57,233 bases of DNA from Erythrobacter sanguineus (lineage in GTDB: Bacteria; Pseudomonadota; Alphaproteobacteria; Sphingomonadales; Sphingomonadaceae): the NCBI GenBank assembly GCA_945878845.1, contig CAMCUB010000021.1, positions 1 through 57,233 of the forward strand, read 5' to 3'. Shown in pieces: positions 25,680 through 34,520 of this stretch (the first letter of the stretch is position 1; each line of letters opens with the position of its first letter). The position numbers were made by a program, and so were the translations under genes. A model generated the notes under the pieces. The model searched no databases. It saw nothing but the letters and a program-made list of their open reading frames with translations, and was not told the origin of the DNA.

Positions 25680-25960
25680 GCCTTTCCTTTCCCCGGAATC
25701 GCAATTCCCGGGAACCCCCCTGTCGGCCAGTTTGTAAAGGCCACCCAGGCTGTCCCGCGCCGGGTGGAGTTCATGTAAAGAACGCATCGGGCCGATGCGC
25801 AAGCGCGGACTTTTAAAAAAAGTGAAATATTCCTGTTGACTCGGCTCTACCCCGCAGACTTGCGTTGAAGTAGCTGAATTATCTGGAAAACACCCTTCAG
25901 AAACGCGCGAATCGCGGTGAATCCTGACGTTTGGGGGTGATGCGCTTGTCGCAATTGTCG
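25680..25960. promoter_or_regulatory. dnaA upstream region
   Basis: This 281-nt stretch has no gene. It holds an 8-bp perfect inverted repeat CGCATCGG-G-CCGATGCG (25783-25799), an AT-rich patch around 25811-25832 (CTTTTAAAAAAAGTGAAATA) that could melt easily, and a SmaI-type palindrome TTCCCGGGAA at 25705. A weak minus-strand promoter candidate is TTGCGC (25803-25798) with TTTACA 17 nt on. No exact DnaA box (TTATCCACA) was found, so an origin is not claimed. Confidence 0.45.
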
Positions 25961-25997
25961 CAAAACAAACGGGCCGCGCTCATGGAGCGCGGCCCGT
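25961..25997 (-). terminator. Rho-independent terminator of rpsT
   Basis: On the minus strand a perfect 12-bp stem (ACGGGCCGCGCT and AGCGCGGCCCGT, arms 25986-25997 and 25969-25980) with a 5-nt loop is followed by TTGTTTTG. It lies about 70 nt past the rpsT stop and separates rpsT from dnaA transcription. Confidence 0.85.
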
Positions 25998-26068
25998 TGG
26001 ATAGCTGTGGCCGACCGACCCCGTATTTGCGCGTAAAATGCGGCAGACGGGATCGCAGGCGATTCGGA

Positions 26069-26329
26069 TCAGAGCGTGGCGACTCGCTTAGTCAGCCGCG
26101 ACATCTTGCGCGCCACGGTGTTCTTGTGGAGCACGCCGCGGGCGACGCCGCGGGCCATTTCGGGCTGCGCTGCCTTGAGCGCGGCAGCGGCGGCTTCCTT
26201 GTCGCCGGCTTCGCAGGCGGCTTCGACCTTCTTGATGAAGCTGCGGATGCGGCTCACGCGCGCGCCGTTGATGGCGGCGCGGTTCGCGTTGCGGATGATG
26301 CGCTTCTTGGCTTGCGGCGTATTGGCCAT
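26069..26329 (-). CDS. rpsT: 30S ribosomal protein S20
   Basis: The 86-residue, Lys/Arg/Ala-rich protein begins [20 protein letters not shown] and contains SFIKKVEAA and [19 protein letters not shown], which is diagnostic of S20. S20 is a primary binder of 16S rRNA in 30S assembly. The start follows from the canonical N-terminus and family length; a longer open frame upstream is not conserved-looking. The gene has its own promoter (26441-26469) and terminator (25961-25997), so it is monocistronic. Confidence 0.97.
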   Translation of the reverse strand: MANTPQAKKRIIRNANRAAINGARVSRIRSFIKKVEAACEAGDKEAAAAALKAAQPEMARGVARGVLHKNTVARKMSRLTKRVATL

Positions 26330-26440
26330 ATTCGTGTCTGTCTCGCGTTTGCTTCGGGCCGCTTGTGGCGACCGGGAAATTGGTGGCGGTTGCTCGAAAA
26401 GAGGCGAGCGGACCCATGGCCCAACCGCCGGAAAGCAGCG
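26330..26440. other. rpsT leader region
   Basis: About 110 nt lie between the predicted rpsT promoter and the ATG, so the mRNA should carry a leader of about 100 nt. S20 is translationally autoregulated in some bacteria. I see no convincing conserved structure here. Confidence 0.3.
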
Positions 26441-26469
26441 CGCATAGTCAGAACTGCCCCGAAGGTCAA
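26441..26469 (-). promoter_or_regulatory. Predicted rpsT promoter
   Basis: On the minus strand TTGACC, a 17-nt spacer and TATGCG give a good sigma-70-type -35/-10 pair about 112 nt upstream of rpsT. It is the best promoter match in the interval between mutM and rpsT. Confidence 0.6.
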
Positions 26470-26589
26470 CGATTCTCCGAGGTCGCACTTCTTGACCGCA
26501 AATCAATGCCAGTCGGCGGCGTGCGCCGCCGCAAGGCCGAATGGCCGCCCGCAGGCGCCCGGAGCGAAGCGGAGGAATAGCGCTGAGGA

Positions 26590-26611
26590 CGTGCCCGCGG
26601 AGGCGGGCACG
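26590..26611 (-). terminator. GC-rich hairpin after mutM
   Basis: CGTGCCCGC and GCGGGCACG flank a GGAG loop, giving a perfect 9-bp stem just downstream of the mutM stop at 26615. No T-tract follows, so it may be a palindromic repeat unit or a weak terminator. Confidence 0.45.
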
Positions 26612-26614
26612 CAA

Positions 26615-27430
26615 TCAACGCTGGCACACCGGGCAGAACCATGTGCTGCGACCCCCTTGGGCGATGCGCTGGATCACCCCGCCATCGTCGTGCCGGCACG
26701 CCTTGCCCTCGCGCCCGTAGACGTCGAAGGAGCTGGCGAAATAGCCGAGCTCGCCGTCGGGCCGGGCATAGTCGCGCAAAGTGGAGCCCCCGTCACGGAT
26801 CGAGGCTTCGAGCACCGCGACGATCGCAGGGACAAGCCGCGCAAGCTGCGGCCCCGTCACCTTACCCGCAGGCTTGGTGGGCCGGATCCCCGCCCGCCAC
26901 AGCGCCTCGCAGACATAGATATTGCCCAAGCCAGCCACGATCCGCTGGTCGAGCAGGCATAGCTTGATCGACTGCGTCTTGCCCGCCAGCGCCGCCTTGA
27001 GATGGCCTGCGCTGAGGCCCGGCCCCAGCGGCTCTGGCCCGAGCGCGGCAAATTGCGGCCAGGCGTCCAGCTTTGGCGTCTCCACCAGATCGACCGACCC
27101 GAACCGCCGCGGATCGCACAGGGCAAAGCGGTGCGCGGCCGTCTCCAGCAGCAGGTGGTCGTGGGTGTCGGGCGTCTCGGGATCGATCCGCCAGCGCCCG
27201 CTCATGCCCAAGTGAAAGATCATCGTCGCCCCGCGGTCGAGATGGAGCAGCCCATACTTGGCCCGCCGCGAGAGCGCGCTGACGGTGGCGCCGGTCATCA
27301 CCTGCACCAGATCGGCGGGGAAGGGCCGGCGCAGGTCCGCGCGGTTCAACTGGACGCGCGTGATCCGCTCGCCTTCAAGAAAGGCGGCAAGCCCGCGCAC
27401 CGTGGTTTCGACTTCGGGGAGTTCAGGCAT
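26615..27430 (-). CDS. mutM: Formamidopyrimidine-DNA glycosylase
   Basis: The 271-residue bifunctional glycosylase/AP lyase removes 8-oxoguanine. The mature N-terminus is the catalytic PELPEVET (Pro as nucleophile, Glu). The conserved Lys lies in RRAKYGLL, the helix-two-turn-helix in LGNIYVCEALWRAGI, and the zinc-finger beta-hairpin ends GGRSTWFCPVCQR. The first half of the finger reads CRHDDGG, so the usual second Cys of Cys-x2-Cys is missing and His or Asp may replace it. ATG 27430 is fixed by the obligatory MPELPEVE start. It is divergent from ubiE with 71 nt between starts. Confidence 0.95.
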   Translation of the reverse strand: MPELPEVETTVRGLAAFLEGERITRVQLNRADLRRPFPADLVQVMTGATVSALSRRAKYGLLHLDRGATMIFHLGMSGRWRIDPETPDTHDHLLLETAAHRFALCDPRRFGSVDLVETPKLDAWPQFAALGPEPLGPGLSAGHLKAALAGKTQSIKLCLLDQRIVAGLGNIYVCEALWRAGIRPTKPAGKVTGPQLARLVPAIVAVLEASIRDGGSTLRDYARPDGELGYFASSFDVYGREGKACRHDDGGVIQRIAQGGRSTWFCPVCQR

Positions 27431-27501
27431 TGCAAACTTCGCACATAGGCTGCCCTCTATCACCCTTTGCCTGAGGGGCAATTCCCTCTAGGGAACGGGC
27501 C

Positions 27502-28257
27502 ATGAGCGATACCACCGACGAAACCGTCTCCTTCGGCTACATCCAGGTCACCCCGCAGGAAAAGACCCGCAAGGTCGGCGAGGTCTTCTCCAGCGTCGCG
27601 CGCAAGTATGACATCATGAACGATGCCATGTCGGGCGGCATGCACCGTTTGTGGAAGGACCGCTTCGTCAAGCGCGTGAAGCCGCAACCGGGCGAGCAGA
27701 TCCTCGACATGGCGGGCGGCACCGGCGACATCGCGTTCCGCATGGCGGCCCGCGGCGCGCATATCACGGTGGCCGACATCAATCAGGACATGCTCGATGT
27801 CGGCGCCGAACGCGCGCTGGAGCGCGGGTTTGACGAGGAAGACGGCGCGCTCGTCTTCACCTGCCAGAACGCGGAAAGCGTGAGCTTCGCATCGAACAGC
27901 TTCGATGCCTACACCATCGCTTTCGGCATCCGGAACGTCACCCACATCGACCGCGCCCTTGCCGAGGCCCTCCGGGTCCTGCGTCCGGGCGGGCGGTTCT
28001 TCTGCCTCGAATTCTCGACCGTCGAGTGGTCGGGGCTGAAAGAGGCCTACGACATCTATTCAGAACACCTGCTGCCGCGCATGGGGCAGGCGATTGCGGG
28101 GGATGCCGATTCCTATCGCTACCTCGCCGAATCGATCCGCAAGTTTCCGCCGATGCCGGCCTTCGAGCAGATGATCCGCGCCGCCGGTTTTGCGAACACC
28201 AAGGTTGAACCGATCATGGGCGGACTGGTCGCGATCCACTCGGGGTGGAAGATCTGA
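27502..28257 (+). CDS. ubiE: Ubiquinone/menaquinone biosynthesis C-methyltransferase
   Basis: The 251-residue class I SAM-dependent methyltransferase performs the C-methylation of the quinone ring. Signatures are FGYIQVTPQEKTRKVGEVF, FSSVARKYDIMNDAMSGGMHR, the SAM-binding LDMAGGTGDIAFRMA, the post-I motif VADINQDML and AFGIRNVTHIDRALAEALRV. The C-terminal IHSGWKI is typical. It starts a plus-strand run ubiE-ubiB-membrane protein, with ubiB 4 nt downstream. Confidence 0.97.
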   Translation: MSDTTDETVSFGYIQVTPQEKTRKVGEVFSSVARKYDIMNDAMSGGMHRLWKDRFVKRVKPQPGEQILDMAGGTGDIAFRMAARGAHITVADINQDMLDVGAERALERGFDEEDGALVFTCQNAESVSFASNSFDAYTIAFGIRNVTHIDRALAEALRVLRPGGRFFCLEFSTVEWSGLKEAYDIYSEHLLPRMGQAIAGDADSYRYLAESIRKFPPMPAFEQMIRAAGFANTKVEPIMGGLVAIHSGWKI

Positions 28258-28261
28258 TCCA

Positions 28262-29818
28262 GTGACGCCATCGGTAGTCCACTTCTCCCGCCTTGCGCGC
28301 TGGGGCGTCACGCTCGCCCGCAGGCGCGCGCTGGTCGGGATCGAGAATGATCCCAATGCCCCGGCCGCGGTGCGCCAGTTCGTGCGCCTCGCGCGGCTGG
28401 CGACGCTGACGGGAAAGAGCGGCAAGCCCGATTACGCGGGCGCCTTCCGCGCCATCGGTCCGGCGGCGATCAAGCTCGGGCAATCGCTCGCCACGCGCCC
28501 AGATCTGGTCGGCGAGGAGGCGGCGAACAACCTGCTGAGCCTGCAGGACAGCCTGCCGCCAGTGCCCTTCGCGCAGATCAAGGCGTCGATCGAATCGAGC
28601 TTCGGCCAGCCGCTCGAGAACCTGTTCAGCGAAATCGACCCCGAGCCGGTCGGCGCGGCCAGCATCGCGCAGGTCCACAAGGGCGTCACCACCGATGGCC
28701 GCAAGGTCGCGATCAAGGTGCTGCGCCCGGGCATCCGCGAGAAATTCGCGCGCGACATCCAGACTTACGAATGGGCCGCCGCCCATGTCGAGGCGATGGG
28801 TGGGGAGGCGAGCCGCCTGCGCCCGCGGCTCACCATCGCCAATTTCAAGCGCTGGACCAATTCCGAGCTCGACCTGCGGCGCGAGGCGGCCTCGGCCAGC
28901 GAACTGGCCGAGCAGATGGCGGGCGTGCCCGGATACCGCATCCCCGGCATCGACTGGGACCGCACCAATGGCCGGGTGATGACCATCGAGTGGATCGACG
29001 GGGTCAAGATCAGCCGCGTCGACGAGCTGCGGGCGCGCGGGCATGACCTTGCGGAGATTTCCGAACGCCTCGTCATCAGCTTCCTGACCCAGGCGATCAG
29101 CGCAGGGTTTTTCCATGCCGACATGCACCAGGGCAACCTGTTCGTGGAGGATGACGGCACCATCGTCGCGATCGATTTCGGGATCATGGGTCGCATCGAC
29201 CGCCGCGCGCGGCAATGGCTGGCGGAGATTCTCTACGGGCTGACCACCGGCAATTACCAGCGCGTCGCCGAGATCCATTTCGAGGCGCAATATGTGCCCT
29301 CCTACCACTCGGTCGGCGAATTCGCGACCGCGCTGCGGGCCGTCGGCGAGCCGATGCGGGGCAAGCCGGTCAAGGAGCTCAGCGTCGGCCAGATGCTCGA
29401 CGGGCTGTTCGCGATCACCCGCGATTTCGACATGCAGACCCAGCCGCATCTGCTGCTGCTGCAGAAGACGATGGTGATGGTCGAAGGCATCGCGACCCAG
29501 CTCAATCCCGACATCAACATGTGGGACACCGCCGCGCCCTATGTGCGCGAATGGATCCGCGATGAGCTGGGGCCGGAAGCGGCGCTCGCCGACCGGTTCA
29601 AGCAGGACGCGGGAACCCTGCTGCGCCTGCCCGGCCTGATCCGCCGGGTGGAAGAAATGTTCCCCCCCAAGGGCGGCGCGCCCGAATCGCCGCCGCTGCC
29701 CGAGATCCCGCTGGTCACCGACAAGCGCGAAGGGCGCGGGCTGCTCGGCTATATCGTCGCCGGTCTGGTCGGCGCAGGTGCGCTGTGGGGGGCACAGGCG
29801 CTCGGCTGGATCGGATGA
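28262..29818 (+). CDS. ubiB: Ubiquinone biosynthesis regulatory kinase/ATPase UbiB
   Basis: The 518-residue ADCK/UbiB-family atypical protein-kinase-like ATPase has the KxGQ motif (AAIKLGQSLATRPD), the Ala-rich loop GAASIAQVHKG in place of a Gly loop, AIKVLRPGI, the catalytic HADMHQGNLFV and the metal-binding AIDFGIMGRID. Two C-terminal hydrophobic stretches (LLGYIVAGLVGAGALWGA) anchor it in the inner membrane. The GTG at 28262 sits 4 nt after the ubiE stop and gives the family length. It supports coenzyme Q assembly with UbiE. Confidence 0.95.
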   Translation: MTPSVVHFSRLARWGVTLARRRALVGIENDPNAPAAVRQFVRLARLATLTGKSGKPDYAGAFRAIGPAAIKLGQSLATRPDLVGEEAANNLLSLQDSLPPVPFAQIKASIESSFGQPLENLFSEIDPEPVGAASIAQVHKGVTTDGRKVAIKVLRPGIREKFARDIQTYEWAAAHVEAMGGEASRLRPRLTIANFKRWTNSELDLRREAASASELAEQMAGVPGYRIPGIDWDRTNGRVMTIEWIDGVKISRVDELRARGHDLAEISERLVISFLTQAISAGFFHADMHQGNLFVEDDGTIVAIDFGIMGRIDRRARQWLAEILYGLTTGNYQRVAEIHFEAQYVPSYHSVGEFATALRAVGEPMRGKPVKELSVGQMLDGLFAITRDFDMQTQPHLLLLQKTMVMVEGIATQLNPDINMWDTAAPYVREWIRDELGPEAALADRFKQDAGTLLRLPGLIRRVEEMFPPKGGAPESPPLPEIPLVTDKREGRGLLGYIVAGLVGAGALWGAQALGWIG

Positions 29819-30960
29819 GGGCCTCCGCGCAGCCATCGCTCATCGAGCGGTGGGAAGCGCTCGGTCGGCCCTTCACGCATCTGCCCCGCTGGGGGGCGGC
29901 GCTGGTGCTGGCATTGGCGCTCGCCATGGCTCTGGGAGCCGCTGCGGCGCTTGCCCCAAGCGCAGCGAAAGTGCCTGCGAGCCGGGCCGAGGCTCCGGCG
30001 CAGGCCGCCGCGCCTGCTCGATCCGCAGCCGTGCGCGCCAAGGGCGACATGGCGCTCTATTCGCGCGTTGCCGCGCGCGTGGCCGCTGGCGAGGACTACT
30101 ATGCCGCCGCGCTCGCCGAGCACCGTGCGAGCGGCTACCCCACCCGGCCCTTCGTCACCATCCGCCCGCCGACGCTGGCTTGGGCGCAGGCGGCAATCGG
30201 CCCCGACGGCGTGCGCTGGCTGGCACTGGCGCTGGTGGCGGGCACCATTGCCGCGCTCGGCTGGCGCGCAGTGCCGCTGGCGAGCATCGAGGAGCGGATC
30301 ATCGCCGCCGCACTGCTCGCCGCGGGCGGCGGCGCTGCGCTCTCGCAGCTCGCGGGGTATGACCATGATTTCATCGCCGGGGTGCTGCTGAGTCTCGCCT
30401 TGCTCGCCTATCGCGCGGATCGCTGGTGGCCTTCGCTGCTTGCCGCCGCTGCCGCGCTCGCGGTGCGCGAGCTTGCCGCACCCTTTGTGCTGCTGTGGCT
30501 GGCCTTCGCGCTTGCCGAGCATCGCAGGCGCGAGGTGCTCGCTCTCGTCGCATTATTGGCGCTGTTCGCGGCCGGACTTGGAGCGCACGCCCTCGCGGTG
30601 GATGCTCTGCGGTTGCCCGGCGACCTTGCCTCGCAGGGGTGGAACGCGCTGGCCGGATACGGCGTGCCGCTGGCAGGCCTTGCTCAGCTGACGGGCCTGC
30701 GCCATTTGCCGCCGCTGCTCGCCGCGCCGCTTGCCGTGTTGCCGCTGCTCGGCTGGGCGGGGCTGGGCGGGCGCACGGGGCTGTTCGCGATGCTGTGGTT
30801 CATTGGCCTTGCCACGGGAATGGCGCTGTTCGCGCGGCCAGCCAATTACTACTGGATCGAACTCGCCCTGCCTGCCTACGCCGCTGGCCTCGCCTTCGCT
30901 CCGCGCGCGTTGGCCGAGCTTTTCGGGCGACTGACCGTTCGCGCTTCAAAGCAAATTTAA
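29815..30960 (+). CDS. Polytopic membrane protein, GT-C-like, unknown function
   Basis: The 381-residue protein has about nine hydrophobic helices and a periplasm-sized loop after the first helix (residues ~55-105) containing DMALYSRVAARVAAGEDYYA and PTRPFVTIRPP. An Asp/Glu-containing first loop followed by many helices recalls GT-C glycosyltransferases or DUF2029-like proteins, but no DxD or similar motif is clear, so function stays open. The ATG at 29815 overlaps the ubiB stop (ATGA), implying coupled translation with ubiquinone genes. Confidence 0.65.
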   Translation: MRASAQPSLIERWEALGRPFTHLPRWGAALVLALALAMALGAAAALAPSAAKVPASRAEAPAQAAAPARSAAVRAKGDMALYSRVAARVAAGEDYYAAALAEHRASGYPTRPFVTIRPPTLAWAQAAIGPDGVRWLALALVAGTIAALGWRAVPLASIEERIIAAALLAAGGGAALSQLAGYDHDFIAGVLLSLALLAYRADRWWPSLLAAAAALAVRELAAPFVLLWLAFALAEHRRREVLALVALLALFAAGLGAHALAVDALRLPGDLASQGWNALAGYGVPLAGLAQLTGLRHLPPLLAAPLAVLPLLGWAGLGGRTGLFAMLWFIGLATGMALFARPANYYWIELALPAYAAGLAFAPRALAELFGRLTVRASKQI

Positions 30961-30967
30961 CCAAGCT

Positions 30968-30995
30968 TTGCGATTGCTGGCGGGTGCACTATGTG
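30968..30995 (+). promoter_or_regulatory. Candidate coaBC promoter
   Basis: TTGCGA (30968), a 16-nt spacer and TATGTG (30990) lie 41 nt upstream of the coaBC ATG. Spacing is acceptable, but each hexamer has mismatches. Confidence 0.4.
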
Positions 30996-31035
30996 CGCAA
31001 GATCCCGGCGATGGTGCGAGAGGCGATTTGGTGAG

Positions 31036-32703
31036 ATGAGCGAACAGGAAGCGGCAGCGGGTTTTGCCCCACGCATCCTGCTGGTCGTGGGCGGCGGCAT
31101 CGCGGCCTACAAGGCCTGCGAGCTGGTGCGCCTGATCCGCAAGGGCGGCGGGGACGTCACCTGCGTGCTCACCCGCGGCGGGCAGCAGTTCGTCACTCCG
31201 ATGTCGCTCGCGGCGCTTAGCGAGAACCAAGTCTACACTAACCTCTTCGACCTGAAGAACGAGGCCGAGATGGGGCATATTCAGCTCAGCCGCGAGGCCG
31301 ACCTTGTGGTCGTGTGCCCGGCGACTGCCGATCTGCTCGCCAAGATGGCGGCGGGGATCGCCGATGATCTTGCCACCACGCTGATCCTCGCCACCGACAA
31401 GCCGGTGATGGCCGTGCCCGCCATGAATGTGCGGATGTGGGAGCACGAGGCGACGCAGCGCAATATCGGCCTGCTCAAGGCTGCGGGCGTCACCGTGCTC
31501 CACCCCGACAAGGGCGCGATGGCTTGCGGCGAGTTCGGCTATGGCCGCCTGCCCGAGCCCGACGCGATCTGGCGCGCGATCGCCGCGCATTTCGGGGTTG
31601 TCGTGCCCGAAGCGCAGCCCGCCGCGCCGCTGTTCGAGGTTGAGGCGCTCGAGCCCGGGGAAGACGAGGACGGCAGCGCCGCCCTGCCGGACGGCATCGG
31701 CGGGTTCCTCTCGCGTATCATCCCGCGCTCGACCGCCAAGCGCACGCATGACGAGATCGAGGCCGAATACGAGGACCTGCCGGAGGGATTGCCGGAGGAC
31801 TTCCTGCCCGAGGATTTCCCGCCAGAAGAGCCCGCGCCCGAATTCAACCCCGATTTCGGCGGCCCGCTGCTCGCCCGCAAGGGCAGGGCCGGGGCCGCGC
31901 CGCCGATGGATACCGGCGCGCTCAATCACCTGATCGACCCGCGCAAGGCGCCCCCCCTGCCCGGCGCGCCCGAGGTGCCCGTGGAGATCGAAGCCGATCT
32001 CGGCGAGGTGCTTGAGGGCGAGGACTTCGGCCTTTCGGCCACGCACCGCCCGCTTCACGGCCGCCATGTGCTGGTCACCGCCGGACCGACTTGGGAGGCG
32101 ATCGACCCGGTGCGCTACATCGCCAACCGCTCGAGCGGCAAGCAGGGCTTCGCCATTGCCGCCGCCGCTGCCGCCCTGGGCGCGCGGGTGACGCTGGTGT
32201 CGGGGCCGGTCGCCTTGAAGACTCCTGCGGGCGTCTCTCGCATCGATGTCGAGAGCGCCGTGCAGATGGCCGAGGCGGTCAAGCGCGCGCTGCCCGCTGA
32301 TGTCGCGGTGATGGTCGCGGCGGTCGCCGACTGGCGGCCCAAGGAATATCGCGGGCACAAGATGAAGAAGCGCGGCGATGCTCCCCCTGCGCTGGTGCTG
32401 GTGGAAAACCCCGACATCCTCACCAATGTCGCAGGCGCGGCGCGGCGCCCGGCGCTGGTGATCGGCTTTGCGGCCGAGACCGACAACGTGCTCGAACACG
32501 CCAAGGCCAAGCGCAAGCGCAAGGGCGCGGACTGGATCGTGGCCAATGATGTCAGCGGCAGCGTGATGGGCGGCGATCTCAACCGCGTGACGATCATCAG
32601 CGGCGAAGGGATCGAGGTGCTCGACGAAATGCCCAAGTCCGTGGTGGCGATGGCGCTGGTCGAACGCATCGCGGCGAGCCTGCGCGCGGAGGCGGCGGAG
32701 TGA
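31036..32703 (+). CDS. coaBC: Bifunctional phosphopantothenoylcysteine decarboxylase/synthetase with extended linker
   Basis: CoaBC makes 4'-phosphopantetheine for coenzyme A. The CoaC half (residues 1-190) has [34 protein letters not shown] (catalytic His), PAMNVRMW and [14 protein letters not shown] (flexible-flap Cys). The CoaB half (340-555) has [28 protein letters not shown] and GFAAETDN. Between them lies an unusual ~150-residue acidic, Pro-rich segment; the family is usually about 400 residues, here 555. ATG 31036 is the natural start. The stop overlaps dut (GTGA). Confidence 0.95.
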   Translation: MSEQEAAAGFAPRILLVVGGGIAAYKACELVRLIRKGGGDVTCVLTRGGQQFVTPMSLAALSENQVYTNLFDLKNEAEMGHIQLSREADLVVVCPATADLLAKMAAGIADDLATTLILATDKPVMAVPAMNVRMWEHEATQRNIGLLKAAGVTVLHPDKGAMACGEFGYGRLPEPDAIWRAIAAHFGVVVPEAQPAAPLFEVEALEPGEDEDGSAALPDGIGGFLSRIIPRSTAKRTHDEIEAEYEDLPEGLPEDFLPEDFPPEEPAPEFNPDFGGPLLARKGRAGAAPPMDTGALNHLIDPRKAPPLPGAPEVPVEIEADLGEVLEGEDFGLSATHRPLHGRHVLVTAGPTWEAIDPVRYIANRSSGKQGFAIAAAAAALGARVTLVSGPVALKTPAGVSRIDVESAVQMAEAVKRALPADVAVMVAAVADWRPKEYRGHKMKKRGDAPPALVLVENPDILTNVAGAARRPALVIGFAAETDNVLEHAKAKRKRKGADWIVANDVSGSVMGGDLNRVTIISGEGIEVLDEMPKSVVAMALVERIAASLRAEAAE

Positions 32704-33152
32704 CGATTCAGGTTCAACTGAAGCGCCTGCCCCATGGCGAGGGCCTGCCGCTGCCGGCCTATGCCACCAGCGGCGCGGCGGGAATGGACGTGGTGAGCGC
32801 CGAGGACGTGACGCTGGCTCCGGCTGCGCGCCATGCGGTCGCCACCGGCCTGTCGATGGCGATCCCCGCAGGCTACGAAATTCAGGTCCGCCCGCGCTCG
32901 GGGCTGGCGCTGAAGCACGGCATTTCGGTGCCCAACACCCCCGGCACCATCGACAGCGACTATCGCGGCGAGCTGAAGGTGATCCTGATCAACCTCGGCA
33001 GCGAGCCCTTTGTGATCGCCCGCGGCGACCGCGTGGCGCAGCTGGTGCTGGCACCGGTGGTGCAGGCCGCATGGGACGAGGTTGACGAACTCGACGCGAC
33101 CGAGCGGGGCGAGGGCGGCTTCGGCTCGACCGGGGGGCATGCGAAGCTCTAG
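32700..33152 (+). CDS. dut: dUTP pyrophosphatase
   Basis: The 150-residue trimeric dUTPase hydrolyses dUTP to dUMP and PPi, keeping uracil out of DNA. All five motifs are present: [35 protein letters not shown] (uracil pocket and catalytic Asp), [12 protein letters not shown] and the C-terminal [11 protein letters not shown] arm. GTG 32700 overlaps the coaBC stop as GTGA. Length is normal. The pairing coaBC-dut is common in proteobacteria. Confidence 0.97.
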   Translation: MTIQVQLKRLPHGEGLPLPAYATSGAAGMDVVSAEDVTLAPAARHAVATGLSMAIPAGYEIQVRPRSGLALKHGISVPNTPGTIDSDYRGELKVILINLGSEPFVIARGDRVAQLVLAPVVQAAWDEVDELDATERGEGGFGSTGGHAKL

Positions 33153-33693
33153 GCTGTGGCTGGCCGCCGGGGCCGGGCTGGCTATGCTGGCCGCGCCTGC
33201 CGCCGCCTGTTCGCCGCCAGCCTATGTTCGTCCTCCTGCATTTCCCGGTGAGAGTGACGAGGATTACAACGCGCGCATCGAAGCGCAGGCGCAGCGCTAT
33301 GCCGAAGCAGAGCGAGTGCAGCGTGAAGCCGCGCAGCGTCAGCGCGAAGACGACCTTTGGCGCTCGGCCAGCCGCATCGTTGTTGCTCGGGTGACGGGCA
33401 TTTCCGCGCCGCGCCACCGACGGGGGGAAACATATCAGGTGATGACGCTGCGCCTCATCGGTGCGGCCCGCGGACCCGGCGGCGTGCAGCGCGTGCGCCT
33501 GAAAACCTACGGCGGCGGCGATGCATGCATGGGGCCTCCGGGTCCTGAATATCCAAGAGAGGGCAGGCTGGTGCTGTTCGCGCGGCAAGGCGCACTGACC
33601 GATGCTTCGGTGATCGACTGGAGCAACGCCGAGCGTTCGACTCATCCCGAAACGCTGGCCTTGCTGTCGCGGGCGAGCTCCCCACAGCAGTAG
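33139..33693 (+). CDS. Secreted protein of unknown function
   Basis: The 184-residue protein has a signal peptide ending APAAAC. The Cys follows Ala-Ala-Ala, so it is not a convincing lipobox. A Glu/Arg/Gln-rich helical stretch ([20 protein letters not shown]) may be a coiled coil. After it comes a beta-rich domain ([45 protein letters not shown]), a pattern seen in uncharacterised periplasmic proteins of sphingomonads. ATG 33139 lies 13 nt inside the end of dut behind a run of six G. No catalytic residues are recognised. Confidence 0.6.
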   Translation: MRSSRLWLAAGAGLAMLAAPAAACSPPAYVRPPAFPGESDEDYNARIEAQAQRYAEAERVQREAAQRQREDDLWRSASRIVVARVTGISAPRHRRGETYQVMTLRLIGAARGPGGVQRVRLKTYGGGDACMGPPGPEYPREGRLVLFARQGALTDASVIDWSNAERSTHPETLALLSRASSPQQ

Positions 33694-33772
33694 CGCTATG
33701 CGAAGCGAGTGCCGCCAGATTGCTGTCGGCAGGCCAATGGTTTAGCATTCCCGACAAAGGGAGACCTTGCCG

Positions 33773-34381
33773 ATGTTCCTGCGCCTGTTACTTGCTGCCT
33801 GCACACTGCTGGTACTTGGCGGGTGTCAGGGATGGAGGGCTGAGACCCGACTAATCCCGGTTGCCGAGCGCGATCCCATCGGCCTTGAGGGCACCTATGT
33901 CTCCGATGAGGGCAAGGTGAGTATCACTCAGGGGCAGGACGGCCTCGTGGCCGCCGTTACCAAGAAGAGCGATCCGCCCGAGCAAGGACTTGCCTTCGAC
34001 TTTCTACGTGAGGAGGCGAAGCTGTTGCACTCGGACCCGATCCCCGGGGTCGAAGAGGGCGAGATCCCGCCCGCTCCCGACCGCACCTATCTGGTGGAGT
34101 CGCCGATCGCCAGCGATGAGGGAATCACCGGCTACCAATACGACCTTGTCCGCATTGAGCGTAGTCCCGATGGCGCCGAGGCCACCCTCTCACTGTTTCC
34201 GGTAAGATGTCCCGGCGCGACCGAAGCATTTGCGGCGCGGCGAGAGGGCGATTGGTGCGTGTTCGACGATTACACCCGCTTGCGCGCCGCCGCCTTCGAC
34301 GCGCTCGCCTGGTATGACGAGGCCAGGATGTCGGTCGAGGTCACGAAGATCGAACTGACCCGGAAGCGTTCCCGGAAGTAG
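33773..34381 (+). CDS. Predicted lipoprotein of unknown function
   Basis: The 202-residue protein has a classic lipobox (TLLVLGGC) after a Leu-rich signal, so it is probably lipid-anchored. The mature part has a beta-strand pattern GTYVSDEGKVSITQGQDGL resembling lipocalin-like or META-like domains, then PVRCPGATEAF and DWCVFDDYTRL with two cysteines and acidic clusters. ATG 33773 is preferred over TTG 33767; GGGAG lies about 9 nt upstream. It is separated by 79 nt from the previous gene. Function unknown. Confidence 0.65.
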   Translation: MFLRLLLAACTLLVLGGCQGWRAETRLIPVAERDPIGLEGTYVSDEGKVSITQGQDGLVAAVTKKSDPPEQGLAFDFLREEAKLLHSDPIPGVEEGEIPPAPDRTYLVESPIASDEGITGYQYDLVRIERSPDGAEATLSLFPVRCPGATEAFAARREGDWCVFDDYTRLRAAAFDALAWYDEARMSVEVTKIELTRKRSRK

Positions 34382-34435
34382 CGTCGTCACGCCGCACAAC
34401 TCGCCGCAAATTTTCGCACATCTGTCGCCAGCCCC

Positions 34436-34463
34436 TTGTCAATCAATTCAGTTGAGTTATTCT
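34436..34463 (+). promoter_or_regulatory. Candidate promoter of the RBBP9-like hydrolase
   Basis: TTGTCA, a 16-nt spacer and TATTCT lie 57 nt upstream of the ATG at 34521. Within the spacer TCAA-TTCAG-TTGA forms a small inverted repeat that might be an operator. Confidence 0.4.
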
Positions 34464-34520
34464 CTCCAGAGTCGGACCATACCAATGGACGGTCATTCAC
34501 CCGCTTCAAGGAGCGCAGAC

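Noticed and set aside
25705..25714. TTCCCGGGAA palindrome upstream of dnaA as an operator
   Set aside because: A 10-bp GC palindrome is expected by chance in DNA of this composition, and no partner copy was seen.
24037..26000. Replication origin beside dnaA
   Set aside because: No exact DnaA boxes were found and origins in this group are not always next to dnaA. Only the repeat array and AT-rich patch are reported, without an oriC claim.
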